In this document: one piece after another, positions 31,480 through 43,278 of the stretch
Numbering within the stretch: the stretch's first letter is position 1
Layout: each line of letters begins with the position of its first letter
DNA from: Simmondsia chinensis
Taxonomy: Eukaryota; Streptophyta; Magnoliopsida; Caryophyllales; Simmondsiaceae
DNA length: 64,000 bases
Assembly (NCBI GenBank): GCA_018398585.1
Contig: JAGTTD010000010.1
Location: forward strand, 21,016,005 to 21,080,004
Direction of reading: 5' to 3'
Notes under the pieces: generated by a model
Database searches by the model: none
Seen by the model: only the letters and a program-made list of their open reading frames with translations
What the model was told of the DNA's origin: nothing
Made by a program: the position numbers and the translations under genes

Positions 31480-32270
31480 TCAAACTCCTAAAAGAAAAAC
31501 ACCCTAAAAGAGATAATGCCTCCACATGGCACCAAAGTTAAGGTTACATTACTTCGGACAGGATCCAAAGACTTGTGAAAGATAGACTGATAGAAGCTTT
31601 GGACTTGAAGTCATTGCCAGTCTATGAATCCTATGTAGGAGAAAAGATGACCAATTCTGTCTTTAAGAGTAAAGGCAACAGGATTGGTGACTTTCTTGAT
31701 TTGGTTCATGCAGATGTATGTGGACCAATGAATCTTCAGGTAAGAGATGGGTATGAGTACTTCATCACATTTACTGATGATTACTCAAAGGTATTGATAT
31801 GTTTACCTAATGAGACATAAGTTGGACTCTGTTAAAAAGTTCAAAGAGTACAAAGCTGAAGTTGAAAAACAATTAGGTAAACAAGTTAAGTCACTTTGAT
31901 CTGACCGAAGTACAGGATATCTTTCGAGCGAGTTTATAGATTTCCTAATTGCAAATGGGATAAGATCTCAGCTTTCTGTTCCAGGTACATTGTAGTAATA
32001 TAGTGTTGTAGAAAGAAGGAATAGGACATTGTCCGAGATGGTAAGGTCTATGATGAGTCATGCTACTTTACCAATCTCTTTTTGGGATTATCCCAAGGCA
32101 ACAAGAGGTGGTCTTTTTTACAGTTTTTCTGATCAAAAGGTTTTTGTAAATATAAATGTGAAATATTTGAAGGAGGATTTTATAGTAGACTACGAAAGTA
32201 AAAGCGAAGTAATGTTAGAGAAATTAAAAGAAAAATGACACTGATTTTGAATAGTTAGACACAACTCGGG
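31480..32270 (+). pseudogene. C2 integrase
   Basis: The frame 31575-31820 has FLDLVHADVCGPMNLQ and EYFITFTDDYSK (first catalytic Asp region). A TAA follows, then KEYKAEVEKQLGKQVKSL and SDRSTGYLSSEF (second Asp). The third region reads VVERRNRTLSEMVRSMM (Glu present) and ISFWDYP near 32010-32090. This is the copia integrase core, broken by several stops. Confidence 0.85.
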
Positions 32271-32439
32271 ACACAATGGATGCATTAGATGCACCTACAG
32301 ATAGGGTTGAGACTATTCAAGATACATGAGAGCCTAGGTATAGTGGGAGAATTGTCAGGGCACTTGACAGATTAATGGCGGGAGCCTTAATCATTGATCG
32401 TGACATTGAATCTAATCCTCTCAGCTACAATAAGGCAAT

Positions 32440-33060
32440 TAAAGACATGGATGCTGACAGTGGGTCTTAGCAATGAAATATGAGATATGATCTATGTATT
32501 CTAATCAGGTTTGGTATCTTGTAGAGGTGTCTATTGGCATTAAGCTCATTAGTTGTGAGTGGATCTACAAGAGGAAAAGAGGAGTGGATGGGAAGGTAGA
32601 GACTTTTGAAGGCAAGACTAAATGCTAAGGGTTTTACCCAAAAGGAAGGAATCGATTATGATGAGACCTTCTTACCCATAACCATGCTAAAGTCCATAAG
32701 GATACTCCTATCCATTGCAGCTTATTATGTGATTTGGCAAATGGAAGTCAAAACAGCCCTTTGAAGGGTTGTCTTGAAGAAAACATCTATATGGTGCAAC
32801 TAGACCGTTTCATTGGCAAAAATCAGGAGCATATGGTATGCAAACTGAACAAGTCCATACATGGATTGAAACAAGCATCACACTCATGGAATATTAGATT
32901 CAATGAAGTGATTAAATCTTATGGTTTTGTGCAATTGGTTAACGAACAATGTGTGTGTAAAAGAGAAAGTAGTGACTTCCTTAGTATTCTATGTCAATGA
33001 TATACTACTCATTGAGAATAATGTATGGGTTTTATCAATTGTAAAGATTTGGTTGTCAAG
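32440..33060 (+). pseudogene. C2 reverse transcriptase
   Basis: Copia RT pieces: SNQVWYLVEV, CEWIYKRKRGVDGKVE, then shifted frames to 32734-33000 with PLKGCLEENIYMVQ, MVCKLNKSIHGLKQASHSWN. The active-site region reads LYVNDILLI (usual YVDD changed to YVND) after a frame slip near 32985. The stretch between here and RNase H is much shorter than normal, so part of the palm/connection is deleted. Confidence 0.85.
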
Positions 33061-33079
33061 TCAATTTGATATAAAGAAC

Positions 33080-33340
33080 TAGAGATTATATGCTGATCTT
33101 TCACAGTAACGAGCTAGTTCCAGTTGGCTACACTGATTCAGACTTCCAGTTAGATAGAGATGCCAAACGTTCAATGTTTAGGCATGTCTTTACCCTTAGA
33201 GTAGGAGCCATTAGTAGGAGGAATGTCAAGAAGTATTGTATTGCTGACTTCGTTATAGAGGCTAAATACATTATAGCTTTAGAAGTTGCAAAGAAGACAT
33301 GTCGGTTCACATAGAGCAATTGACTTCACTAAGACTTTGA
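33080..33340 (+). pseudogene. C2 RNase H
   Basis: The frame 33090-33314 has VPVGYTDSDFQLDRDAKRSM (catalytic Asp), VGAISRRNVKKYCIADFVI and EAKYIIALEVAKK, the copia RNase H pattern with Glu. The C-terminal part ends at a TAG after CRFT. It precedes the polypurine tract. Confidence 0.85.
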
Positions 33341-33395
33341 TTTAGTAGACCTTTGGATCATAAATAGAAGGTGTATAGTAATTTAAATTTAGGAC

Positions 33396-34522
33396 AAGTG
33401 GGAGATTGCTAGGAATAGTGTCTTGAAAATCCAAAATTTACATTCTGTATGTGATTTTCTTTTGGGTAACATCCACGAGTTACATATTTGTTCTTAGTTG
33501 TTTATAAGATTAATCCACAAATAGACTTGAAACAAATGATATGGATTGTTGTATGAAAGACTCGTAGTCAAAGATAAGTTTGGACCACTTGTATGCTTAG
33601 ACTATAATGTAATACATTAGATGACTTGTCTTGATCATGTGGGTGGTGATCCAAAAGTGTTACATTGGCGTGTTTAATAAGATTGACACACTGAGTTGGA
33701 CCATGTGAGTTTCTTGTTTCTAGACTAATATCGGAGATGAGTGATTCGTGTTGTACTGTTTGAATGATGAATTTAAATCTTGAGAGTATTCTGGACTTGT
33801 GCATGGAACGTTAGTTGCTTTGGTGTACGATAAGTAAGGTCTAAACGAATGACTGAATTCCCATGTACACTGGGTAGCGGCGTGAAGTATGACAAGGATC
33901 AGGTATTCAATGTGGAATCTATAATCTTTTATGAGGTACAGATGTCCCTTAATTGATTCGCAAGTATTTGAATAGTTTGGAATCTTTGGCCAAAGTGTCC
34001 TAGGTGTTTGACATTTGGAATTTATACTATGAATATGTTCAAGTATAAATGAATTATTCAGTGAACAATTTGGTAACTAATGGAGAATCTGTGAGAAGGA
34101 TAATGGTCATAGTTATATTTAATTTTTGTCATGGACATGTAGTGAAGGGGTTGTTGTCGTCAATACACTCTATTTGAGAAATATCGAATGAATGATTTAA
34201 GTCTAGAGTGCAGTGAAATTTATTTACTGGAATTAAGTCACATTAAATGATAATTAAATTTTATCATGAGATGGTAATTAATTTAACCCATTTGGAGCTA
34301 CATTTAAATTGTCACTGAGGTCCCTACTTCTGTATTTATTGCCATCGAAAAGATATTATAGAATTTATGAGATGAATTATTTATTCATGAGATGAATAAA
34401 TTTAATTTGCCAAATATTATTCATAAGATGAATAAAAATTAAAAATAAAAAAAATAATTTTTTAAAAATTAAAACAAAAAAAGGCCAAAAAGTCCCACAG
34501 GGTTCGTGATCTATGTGCAAAC
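33396..34522 (+). repeat. C2 polypurine tract and 3' LTR, first part
   Basis: AAGTGGGAGAT (33396-33406) is the polypurine tract. The LTR starts TGCTAGGAATAG at 33407 and is colinear with the 5' LTR from 15537 to about 16790. It is cut at 34522 by G3. CAAAC at 34518-34522 is the left target duplication of G3. Confidence 0.88.
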
Positions 34523-34920
34523 TGTTAACTATCGAACCTAGATTGATAGCTAACCTTGTGAAAGAGATTGATAAGGTGAGAAGAGAATTGAAGGGGGATG
34601 AGAAATTAGAGAAATAGTTGAGAATTAGAGAGATTATCCAAGGAAATCAGAATTTTATTGATTGAATGAAGAATTTACATGATTTGAGCTTATTTATTCT
34701 TGATCTAATACATTGAACCAAGACACTAAGCTAAAACTGAACTAACCAATTTTGGCGCCAAAACTTACTTAGCCGCGACATTTGACTCGATTGACCCCTA
34801 ACCGACTTCGGCGCCCAAAATTGCCTGCCAACTAAATTCCAAATACAATACCAATTCAATTCAAAAACATTACAAGAAAATCATGACCAAATACAACCAA
34901 AAACCAAAGGAATCATAACA
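34523..34920 (-). repeat. G3 3' LTR
   Basis: 398 bp, TGTTAACTATC to ATCATAACA on the + strand. Colinear with 44924-45322 with scattered changes; the TATA position reads TATTTATT here. The polypurine tract (minus strand CTCAAGGGGGAGGGAA, + 34921-34936) adjoins it. Confidence 0.93.
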
Positions 34921-34924
34921 TTCC

Positions 34925-35222
34925 CTCCCCCTTGAGAAGCTCCTTGACCTTAAGGAGAAAAACTAGGGAATTGGCTCTTCAAGGGTGTGAGATTCTCCCA
35001 TGTAGCAAAGCTATTGTCCAGATTCTGCCACTATACCAAAAGCTGCTGGAAAGCTCCATCTGCTCCTTTAATCATCTTTTGCTCCTTGACAGCAATTGGC
35101 CCCAACAGCAAAGCACCATTTGCTCCAACTTCTGGTGGTGATCGTGAGCTTTTAGCTCCATTATTCACCTGCTTTTTAAGTAATGATACATGGAACACCG
35201 GGTGAATGTATGAATGAGGTGG
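34925..35222 (-). pseudogene. G3 chromodomain-like tail of integrase
   Basis: On the minus strand, after PVFHVSLLKKQ, a Ser/Gly-rich linker leads to AFQQLLV, a stop, WQNLDNSFATWENL and LKSQFPSF. This is the chromodomain pattern also present in G1 and G2. It is broken by a stop but otherwise in one frame. Confidence 0.78.
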
Positions 35223-36195
35223 TCAGTCAAGTTTGTATGCTACTTTGCAAATCTTTTCCAAAATATTGTATGGACCAAAGAAATGAGCACTTAGCTTGAC
35301 ATTCTTCCTGACAGCCAAAGAAGACTGTCTATAAGGTTGTAATTTGAGGTAGACCATGTCTCTAACTTCATAGTTTTTGTCTACCCTCTTTTTATCAGCA
35401 TAAAATTTCATTCTTGCTTGTGCTTAGAGAAGATTATCTTTGAGGATCTGCAACATCTGCTTCCTCTGCTGTATGTAATCCCCTGCTGTAGATTTTGATG
35501 TCCCGGGCTGTTGCAACATAAATGGGGTAGGAGGAGCATACCCATATAAAGCTTGGAAAGGAGAAGTGCCAATAGATGCATGAACATTAGTGATGAACCA
35601 ATATTTAGCTGAAGAAAGCCATTGGTTCCACTCTCTAGGCCGTGAGAAACCATGCTCCGAAGGTACTGCTCAATACATTGGTTAACACGCTCAGTTTGTC
35701 CATTTGTTTGGGGATGGTAAGATGAACTAAGGGCCAATGTAGTACCCAACAGCTTGAACAACTCCCTCCAAAAAATACTTGTAAAGATCTTGTCCCGATC
35801 AAAAACAATGGATTGAGGCAATCCATGTAACTTATATATATTGTCTAAAAAACTCTTAGCCAACCTCTCAGCTGTAACTAGCCGATGAGTGAAATAAAAT
35901 GGCTATATTTTGTGAAGCGATCCACCACTACCCAAATTACTTTCCTACCATCGGACTTGGGAAGTCTTTCTATAAAATCCATGCTTATGTTGATCCAAGC
36001 ACCATCCGGAATGGGAAGTGGCTGAAGAAGTCCTTTGTACCTATGATCCCCCAATTTAGTTTGTTGACAAACTTCACATGCCTTGACATACTCACTCACG
36101 GTCTTCTTCATGCTTGGCTAGCTTAAATAGGCTTTAACTCTTTGATAAGTGCCCTCTACACTAGCATGTGCTCCCGAAGCTGAATCATGTGAGGC
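35223..36195 (-). pseudogene. G3 integrase
   Basis: The zinc domain ends CEVCQQTKLGDHRYKGLLQP (about 36065-36005). The core shows ISMDFIERLPKSDGRKVIWV, DRDKIFTSIFW and TNGQTERVN, so D, D and E remain. Frames: 36111-35878, 35863-35408, 35411-35223; stops and slips lie between. FFGPYNILEKI near 35290 is the GPY-type segment. The protein joins the RT frame through a TAG at 36193-36195. Confidence 0.9.
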
Positions 36196-37707
36196 CTAGA
36201 CAATCTGATCCCTCAAATCTGTTGCCGAACCAATGTAAAGTCTGTTCTGCACCCTGATGATGCCTCTCTGCACTGATATATCAGCAGCATTGTCATCTTT
36301 TTCTTCATTTTTTATCAGACTTGCTATCACACACTCTTGAGCAAAAGGATCTCCTTCATAGGACTTATAGACTTCATCAATCCATGATGGTAAGACAACG
36401 GATATAGCACAGCACAACCCCTGATCAGCATCTTCAAATTTCCTTGATAAGGCATTTGCTACAGCATTGTCTCTACCTCTTCTGTACTCAATTCCATAAT
36501 CAAGGCCAAGCATATTCATTAATCCCTTCTTTTGAATTCTAGTCACAATCTTTTGCTCTAGGAGGTACTTAAGAATTTGATGATCAGTTCGAATGATGAA
36601 TCTATGACCATCCAAGTAATGCCTCCATTTCTCGACTGCTAGAAGAATAGCCAAGTATTCCTTCTCATAAGTTGACATGGCTTGATGCTTGGGACTAAGT
36701 GCTTGACTCAAATAAGCAATAGGCCTTCCTTGTTGAGAAAGAACAGCCCCAACACCAGACCCACTCGCATCTATCTCCAATATGAAGTTTTCAGCAAAAT
36801 TAGGCATGGCTAATACCGGTGCTGCACACATGGATGACTTGAGAGCCTCAAAAGCTTCTTGAGCCCTCTCTGACCACAAGAAAGCATCCTTTTTTAAGAG
36901 CTCAGTTAAAGGCTTTGCAATAGATCCATAACCTTTAATGACCTTCCTATAATAACCTGTCAATCCCAAGAATCCCCTCAATTGCTTCAAGGTTATTGGA
37001 ATTGGCCAATCTTGCATTGCTTGGACCTTGGTAGGATCGGTGGAAACACCTTCATGAGAGATTACATAGCCCAAATACTCGAGCTTGGTCTGAGTAAACG
37101 AGCATTTAGACAGCTTGGCAAAGAACTTGTGCTGCCGCATCACCACAAAGACTTCTCTAAGGTGGATGAGATGATCCTCATAAGAAGAGCTATATATCAA
37201 TATGTCAACGAAGAAGACTAGCACTGATCTCCTCGAGAAAGGCTTGAAGATGTCATTCATAGCCGCTTGAAAGGTGGCTGGAGCATTTGTTAAGCCAAAT
37301 GGCGTAACAACAAACTCGAAGTGCCCATGGTGAGTCTGAAAAGCAGTCTTATATATATCCGGCTCAAGAACTCTGATTTGATGATATCCCTGCCTCAAAT
37401 CAAGCTTAGAGAAGAAACGTGCTCCAAATAACTCATCAAGCAAATCATCTATAACGGGAATAGGAAACTTATCTTTCACTGTCAAAGAGTTCAATTGGCG
37501 ATAATCGATGCACATTCTTGCCATGCCATCCTTCTTCTTCACAAGGACCAAAGGTGAGGCAAAAGGACTATGGCTTGGTCCAATGAAGCTCATTTGAAGC
37601 AACTCATCAACTTGCTTCTCAATTTCTGATTTTTGAGCATGAGCATATCGGTAAGGTCTGATCTTCACTGGATCAGAATTGGCTCGAAGTGGTATGGCAT
37701 GATCCAC
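36196..37707 (-). pseudogene. G3 reverse transcriptase and RNase H (503 codons)
   Basis: One open frame has the RT blocks [33 protein letters not shown] and [14 protein letters not shown]. The active site reads VFFVDILIYS where the family has [10 protein letters not shown], so the first Asp of the catalytic pair is Val (+ strand near 37207-37215). RNase H shows LEIDASGSGVGAVLS, TYEKEYLAILLAVEKWRHYL and RTDHQ. It ends in RGRDNAVANALSRK, where the zinc domain of integrase begins. The frame is open but RT should be inactive. Confidence 0.93.
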
Positions 37708-37713
37708 ACTTCT

Positions 37714-38230
37714 TTAAGGAGGAAGGCTCTTTGGCTGCTCAAAAATATCCTCAAACTCTTCAAACATGGCATGAACTTCAGGCCGAATGACTGGCTGAAT
37801 TTCAGCAGGTGAAATTACGAATAATTGCCCAAGCCATTGAATTGCATTCTTCTTGAATACACCATGTAAACGCTTGCCATTGATCAACCGCAGCTGTGCT
37901 TGATCAGAAATTCCTTGTAGTGTGACCTTAGTGCCATGAACTTCGAAAGATACTGTCATTTTATCAAAATCAAACAGCACCGGATTAAATGACCTCATCC
38001 AATCTACCCCGAGCACGATATCACAACCTCCCAAAGGAAGAACTTTGAAATCAAAGAAGAATTGATGATCTTGCATAGACCAATGGAATGCTTGGCACTT
38101 GTTTTGAGTAGTAATGGAATTGCCATCAGCTACCATTACAGCTAATGGATGGGTTTTGATGACTTCATGCTTCACCTTCTTCACCAATTTGGGATCAACG
38201 AAGCTATGAGTGCTCTCACTATCCACAAGA
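37714..38230 (-). pseudogene. G3 aspartic protease
   Basis: A frameshift near 38230 joins it to gag. The active site is TILVDSESTHSFVDP: DSG has become DSE. The rest of the family pattern (GGCDIVLGVDWMRS, QLRLINGKRLH) is kept through 37714, and a stop at 37714-37716 separates it from RT. Confidence 0.88.
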
Positions 38231-39863
38231 ATGGTAATGGAAGTTTTTCCAGCCTTCCACCAATGCGTATGGTGTTGTAAGCTCCATTTCCGGTCAATGC
38301 TTTCATAGAAATCTCAACCTCATCTTCAAACAACTCATCATGTGAACCATGCTCAGAACTATCCTCATCAGTCCCCGAACTGTCACCCTCTGAATCAGCT
38401 TCGACTCGAGATCCCCTTGCAGACATCAAGAATTTTGGATTACACCTGTGTCCGGGCGGATATGGCTGATTACATTTATAACATAACCTTGCAGATCTTT
38501 TGTCACTTGCACGACCTGCCTTGGTGCCTGATGAATCTTTATGATGAGATTTGTAAGTGCTGCTCTTGAATTTACTTTTGTCACATGAAGATACAAGTTT
38601 AACTTCAATCAATTTAGCCTTATTATAGGCTTTGGAGAGTGTCTTTGGTCCGATGGCCTTAACCAAGTTCTTGATCCTTGGTTTTAATCCACTGATAAAG
38701 CTTGAGACATAATATGCCTCCGTGGAGTGCGGATTAATGGCTATCATGTTTGCATGCAAATTCTCAAATCTTATCATGTACTCCTTCATGGAAGAAGTTT
38801 GATAAACCTTATTAAAGCTGTCAACCACATCACTTGTATCCTCCTCTCCATACCTCTCGCATAACTCTTCCACAAATTGGCCCCAAGAAAGATTAGGATT
38901 GCTCTTCAATACACTATAGAACCAAACCTCATGGTCTCCATGAAGATGCACTGCTGCCAATTCCACTTTTCAGCTTCATTGATGTTATAGAAACGAAAAT
39001 ATCGTTCACACCTCCTCAACCATGACTCAGGCTGTTTACCATGAAACGACTCGATTTGCACCCTTGGCTGTCTATGAGCATTACTTCTGCCACCAGATGT
39101 AGCATCAATACTTACTGATCTTCACTGCTGATGTAGATCAGGTGGCCTATCCTGTTGTTCTAAGTCATCGGATGAGTTCCTGTGGTGTACAATAGAATCA
39201 GGAGGTCTGGAATGCAGACCTGAGCACTGGCCAAACAATCTGGAATGACCTTGTTCTGTGGTTCGATCATGAGCTCCTGCAGCAACCTCAATCACAGGAG
39301 GTCGATCATCAACTGATCTGATATGAACTGAAGGTCCAGCTTCTGCTTGTACCATAGGAAATTTATCACGATTCTTATCCAAGCTCTCATTCCTGTCTCG
39401 GTGAACTTGCGGGTATAAATTATAAATCAATAAAAATAAAATAATAAAAAAATTCAGATCATAATAAGATATTTTTTTGTTTTCATTCAGAATTCAGAGA
39501 CTAAGACACTGCAGCTGGAGGAATAAGCTGACTTGTACGTTTAAGAATCGCATTAACTAATGATTCTCCTTGCTTCTCAATCTGATCTTGCAATTTCTCT
39601 AGCTTATCCTCCAATTTTGACAATCGATCATCATTTCTTTGATGATTTTCCATCTGCAGTTGCTGTAATCTTGAGAACATGCGTTCTTCGGATTGTTTTT
39701 GTGAATTAGTAATGTGATCATACAATTCCTTCATCTGATTAGTAGTAACATACTCCTTTGAAGTGTTCGAACTAACAACAACAGCATATGAAACATCTGG
39801 TTGAACATCTGAAGCTACATTTCCACCTCCAGCTCCCGATCGTGTTCTAACTCCATTGGCCAT
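38181..39863 (-). pseudogene. G3 gag
   Basis: The start MANGVRTRSGAGG at 39863 leads to a coiled-coil-like segment (MKELYDHITNSQKQSEERM) ending at 39501. Then 39430-39122 is a Pro/Arg-rich linker, and ESWLRRCERYFRFYN lies near 39020. The frame 38966-38181 has HEVWFYSVLKSNPNLSWGQF, MIRFENLHANMIAI, AYYVSSFISGLKPRIKNL and a zinc knuckle CYKCNQPYPPGHRC with all Cys and His present. An acidic region follows. Three or four breaks only. Confidence 0.9.
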
Positions 39864-39922
39864 ACTTTGATTGTTTTTCTTTGATTTTGCCAGCTCAATT
39901 CAAGCAATAGACAACTTGAACC

Positions 39923-39938
39923 AGCTCTGATACCAATT
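39923..39938 (-). other. G3 primer binding site (tRNA-iMet type)
   Basis: On the + strand AGCTCTGATACCAATT, i.e. TGGTATCAGAGCT on the minus strand. The G3 5' LTR should follow; instead N4 begins at 39939 and the LTR lies at 44924. The last five bases, CAATT, are the left target duplication of N4. Confidence 0.92.
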
Positions 39939-40530
39939 TGTTAAGGTTTCGAAGATTTCTCTTGAGCCTTAACCTTGGTTGGGATAGAGAGAGTATGAGA
40001 TGAGAAAGAAAATAGAGAATTAGATGAGAAAGAAGGGAAAAGAGATGAGAGAATAGAGAAAGTAACCAAATGAGATCAATTCATTATCAAAGTTATGGAT
40101 TACATGCTAATGTCCCTTATTTATACTACTTACATAGTATGAGCCTAATACATTGAATCTAACCACACAAGGACTAAACCACTTAGGAATTATCTAGAAT
40201 TATCTAGAACTAAGCTTAACTAACAATTAAACCACATTTTGGCGCCTAGACAATTCTAACAGCCCAACCGAGCTAACACTCCCAGCTTACTGCAGGATTA
40301 TTAATGCAGATAGAACTAACAGATTATTTTAGCAACCTAATAGCAACAACAGCACAGCACACGCAGCAGCCAGTAGCGCCAGAACCCCAGTAGCATCAGC
40401 AGCTAACAGCACACCAGCAGCAGCAACATAATAACACAGCAGCAACATTTCAGCAGCATATCAACCATTCAGCAGTAGTACAACATCTCAGCCTCCATGA
40501 GTTCACACCTCGGATTCTCGAGTCATAACA
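39939..40530 (-). repeat. N4 3' LTR
   Basis: 592 bp, + strand TGTTAAGGTTTCG to GAGTCATAACA. Minus-strand TATA box at 40118-40125. Rich in CAGCAGCAACA-type short repeats (40330-40480) in U3. Near identical to 44347-44919. Confidence 0.95.
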
Positions 40531-40546
40531 TTCCCTTCCCCTTAAG
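40531..40546 (-). other. N4 polypurine tract
   Basis: The minus strand reads TTAAGGGGAAGGGAA directly before the 3' LTR. It resembles the tract of G3 (CTCAAGGGGGAGGGAA). Confidence 0.88.
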
Positions 40547-40689
40547 AACATTCTTGTCCTCAAGAATAGAAGAAAGTTGCAACAATGAGGACACTTATTG
40601 CAAATGAAAATACCTCTGAAGCGATGAAGTCTGCTGAAATGTGCAGCTGAGACGACCAATAAGCACTTCAAGTTATCGTGATGCCATGA

Positions 40690-43278
40690 CTATGTTTTGA
40701 GTACATAATGTTCTTCAGGAGGTCTGCTATGATCAAACCAAACATCACCAACACATCCCGAACCCCTCCTGTTGCAGTTAACACAGTTCAAAACCCATAC
40801 TCGCTGCTGAAATTCCCCAAATGCAGAGACAATTCTGTTTTTATGCATGTAGTCAGCTATACTACTGATGTTGTGTATCTTTGTCTCCATTAATCTGCAT
40901 ATAAAGTCCTTGAGCATCTCGGGAGGCCTTCCAAACTCAAACCAAGAGAAACAAACATTAAATTCTGCTTGTAAACATTCCCAAATGCAGTTCGAACAAC
41001 TCCAAAATAGAATTATCTCATTCCAAACTTGCCGATCGGCATGCCGAAAGTGCTTATCAGCTATTGGAACTTGAGTCCTTGCTGAACTAACATGTCCTAC
41101 TGCAATGATGTTCAACAAATTCAACAAATTCTGCTCACACAACCACCTACTAACCCAACTCATGACATGTTTAATAAATCCTAGATGGCTTCCCAATTTC
41201 ACCCAAGCTGCTGCATAGTCCAGTAATCCAGCATTGTGAACTCGATGCAGATCATAATAATATATTGCAGCTCGGTTTATGTCCATATGGAAGCTACTAG
41301 AAGTGAACAAGTTATTACAACTTCTAAAAGACATAATAACACCATCCAAACTCAAACTGAATAGCTCATTCATAACGGACAGTGAAGAAACTCTCCAAGA
41401 TGTTTCTGCAACCTCCAAAACTTCCCTTGATGGAATATTGAGAGTAAACTTGCGAGATCTCAAAATTTCAGGCACTTCTTCCCGAACTCTTGCATAGAAC
41501 ACACGAATTAGGAGCTCATAAACCAATCTTGAATGCCAAATGCATAATGACATAACCTGAACACCCAAAACATCCCAATCGATACTGTCCTTGCTGCAAA
41601 CCACACAATCCTGCCTGTTCTCGAATATTTCCTGGATCCAAAGCTCATTCAACAACCAAATGCACCTCAAAAGATCAAGCTTTGCTTCCTCGTCAACCAA
41701 CTCAAGCATGAGCAATAAGTATAACAAGTGAAGGTACCAACCTAGCTCTTGATTAGCTGAAAACTCCTTCAAAATCTGAGATGTTTTGCTCCACTCTGGG
41801 CTGCTGATATACACTCTAATTTCAACTAGATTTATCCTTGGTGTTGCATTGATGTTTTCCATCCAAACATTGAGAAGATATTGAAGCTTATACATATGAT
41901 TTTTTCATTCCGAAACACCACTGCTGATCACCCTCAACACACACAGGATCTGCACCAGATCAGGTCCATACAGCAGTAAATCAGCATCACAGGTCCATAC
42001 GTTGCATTCATCAACATCACACAGCAGCAACGAATGTTTAGCTCCTCCAAACTCTTGTAAATCAGTCCTTCCCAGATCAAGGAAGCTTCCAACACCCATC
42101 ACATCAGTTAAAACATCTGCTGGATAGCTTCTGGACTGATCTGAAGTCGGCTTCGGCATGTTACAGCAGTTATACACATCTAACAACTCAATTGCTTATT
42201 CAACCACATTGCTTCTCCTTCGTTGGACTTTGAAACGCCCTCTTGCAGCTTGATTAGTTCTTTTCAACAGAGAATCAAACCTTTTCGGCTTCATATAAAC
42301 TTGAAAATCTTCTCCCGGATCAGGAGGCAAGTCGTCGTATGAGTGTACATTTGAACACTCCATTTCTCTATTCCCAGCCCCTTGCGAAGCATCAATTACA
42401 TCACTACCAACACCAAACAATTTCTGATTTTCCAAGCGCATTTGCTGGAAGCTAGAGACCCAGCATTCCTCTGATCGTATTTGTAAATGATTGAGCAATT
42501 CCTTCACCTGATCAAGGGTGACAAACTCCTGTGCACCAACCGCAGCATCATAGGACACTTCTGATTGAACGGCTGTAGCTACATTGCTTCGATCAACTCC
42601 CATTTGAGTCTTAACTCCTTGTGTGCCATCTGTAGCTTGTGTACCAGCATATACCCCGGTAAGATCAGCATCTCGAGTTAGGTTTTGCTGATTATCAAGC
42701 AAGCCATGCTGAAACACAGCCACACGCTTCAATTTTGGCTTGGACAACTTCTTTTTACCCTCAAATTCCTTCAACGCTACACTCAGAAGACTCCTCTTCG
42801 ATTTACACTTTGCTTTCTTAATCATTCTTTTGACATGTGAATCATATTCCCAATCCAAATGCACGTCATATTGTATCTCTACATCGTCAAGAGACTCTAA
42901 CTCTCGCATAGAGTCTTCATAAGAATCATCTTGTTCAAACTCAGGTTCTTCTAACTTGTGTTCATCAATTTCGGCATTGTCGTGGTCGAATTCATCTTCA
43001 ACAACAACAGATTCCACTTCCTCTTTTTGCTCGACATTGAACTTTTGTTGTGTAACGGTATCCACTAACTCCGGAAACTCGTTTGTATCAAGAACACTCG
43101 CACAATCAGACTGATGAGTTGAACAAGGCTGATTCACATTTTGTTGACGCACTCGATTGAATGCCAGCTCCACTTCCAGCAACAACCTCTCACATTCCTC
43201 TCTGAATATTATCTTTATTTTCTCCAAATAATCACTTGACACTGATTGAGAAGGGCAATCATCAACCACACCAGCCAT
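40690..43278 (-). CDS. N4 unknown protein frame, ~860 codons with two stops
   Basis: One minus-strand frame runs from an ATG at 43278 (MAGVVDDCPSQ) to a stop at 40690, broken only by TAA (42198-42196) and TGA (41907-41905). Part 1 (360 aa): an amphipathic N-terminus (YLEKIKIIFREECERLLLEV), a very acidic stretch (about 84-135), a Lys/Arg-rich stretch (about 150-185, nuclear-signal-like), then residues 221-287 that resemble the G3 gag N-terminus, and a basic end (RGRFKVQRRRS). Part 3 (from an ATG at 41895, 401 aa): Leu/Trp/Cys-rich and probably helical, with no motif I recognise. Frame 42184-41905 lies between. Whether this is one protein or several is unknown. No pol motif is present. Confidence 0.7.
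42418..42618 (-). other. gag-like segment inside the N4 frame
   Basis: Residues 221-287 of the N4 frame align without large gaps with residues 4-75 of the G3 gag: GVKTQMG / GVRTRSG, NVATAVQSEVSYDAAV / NVASDVQPDVSYAVVV, LDQVKELLNHL / TNQMKELYDHI, RSEECWVSSFQQMRLENQK / QSEERMFSRLQQLQMENHQ. It is the only part of N4 with a recognised relative in the window. Confidence 0.8.
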
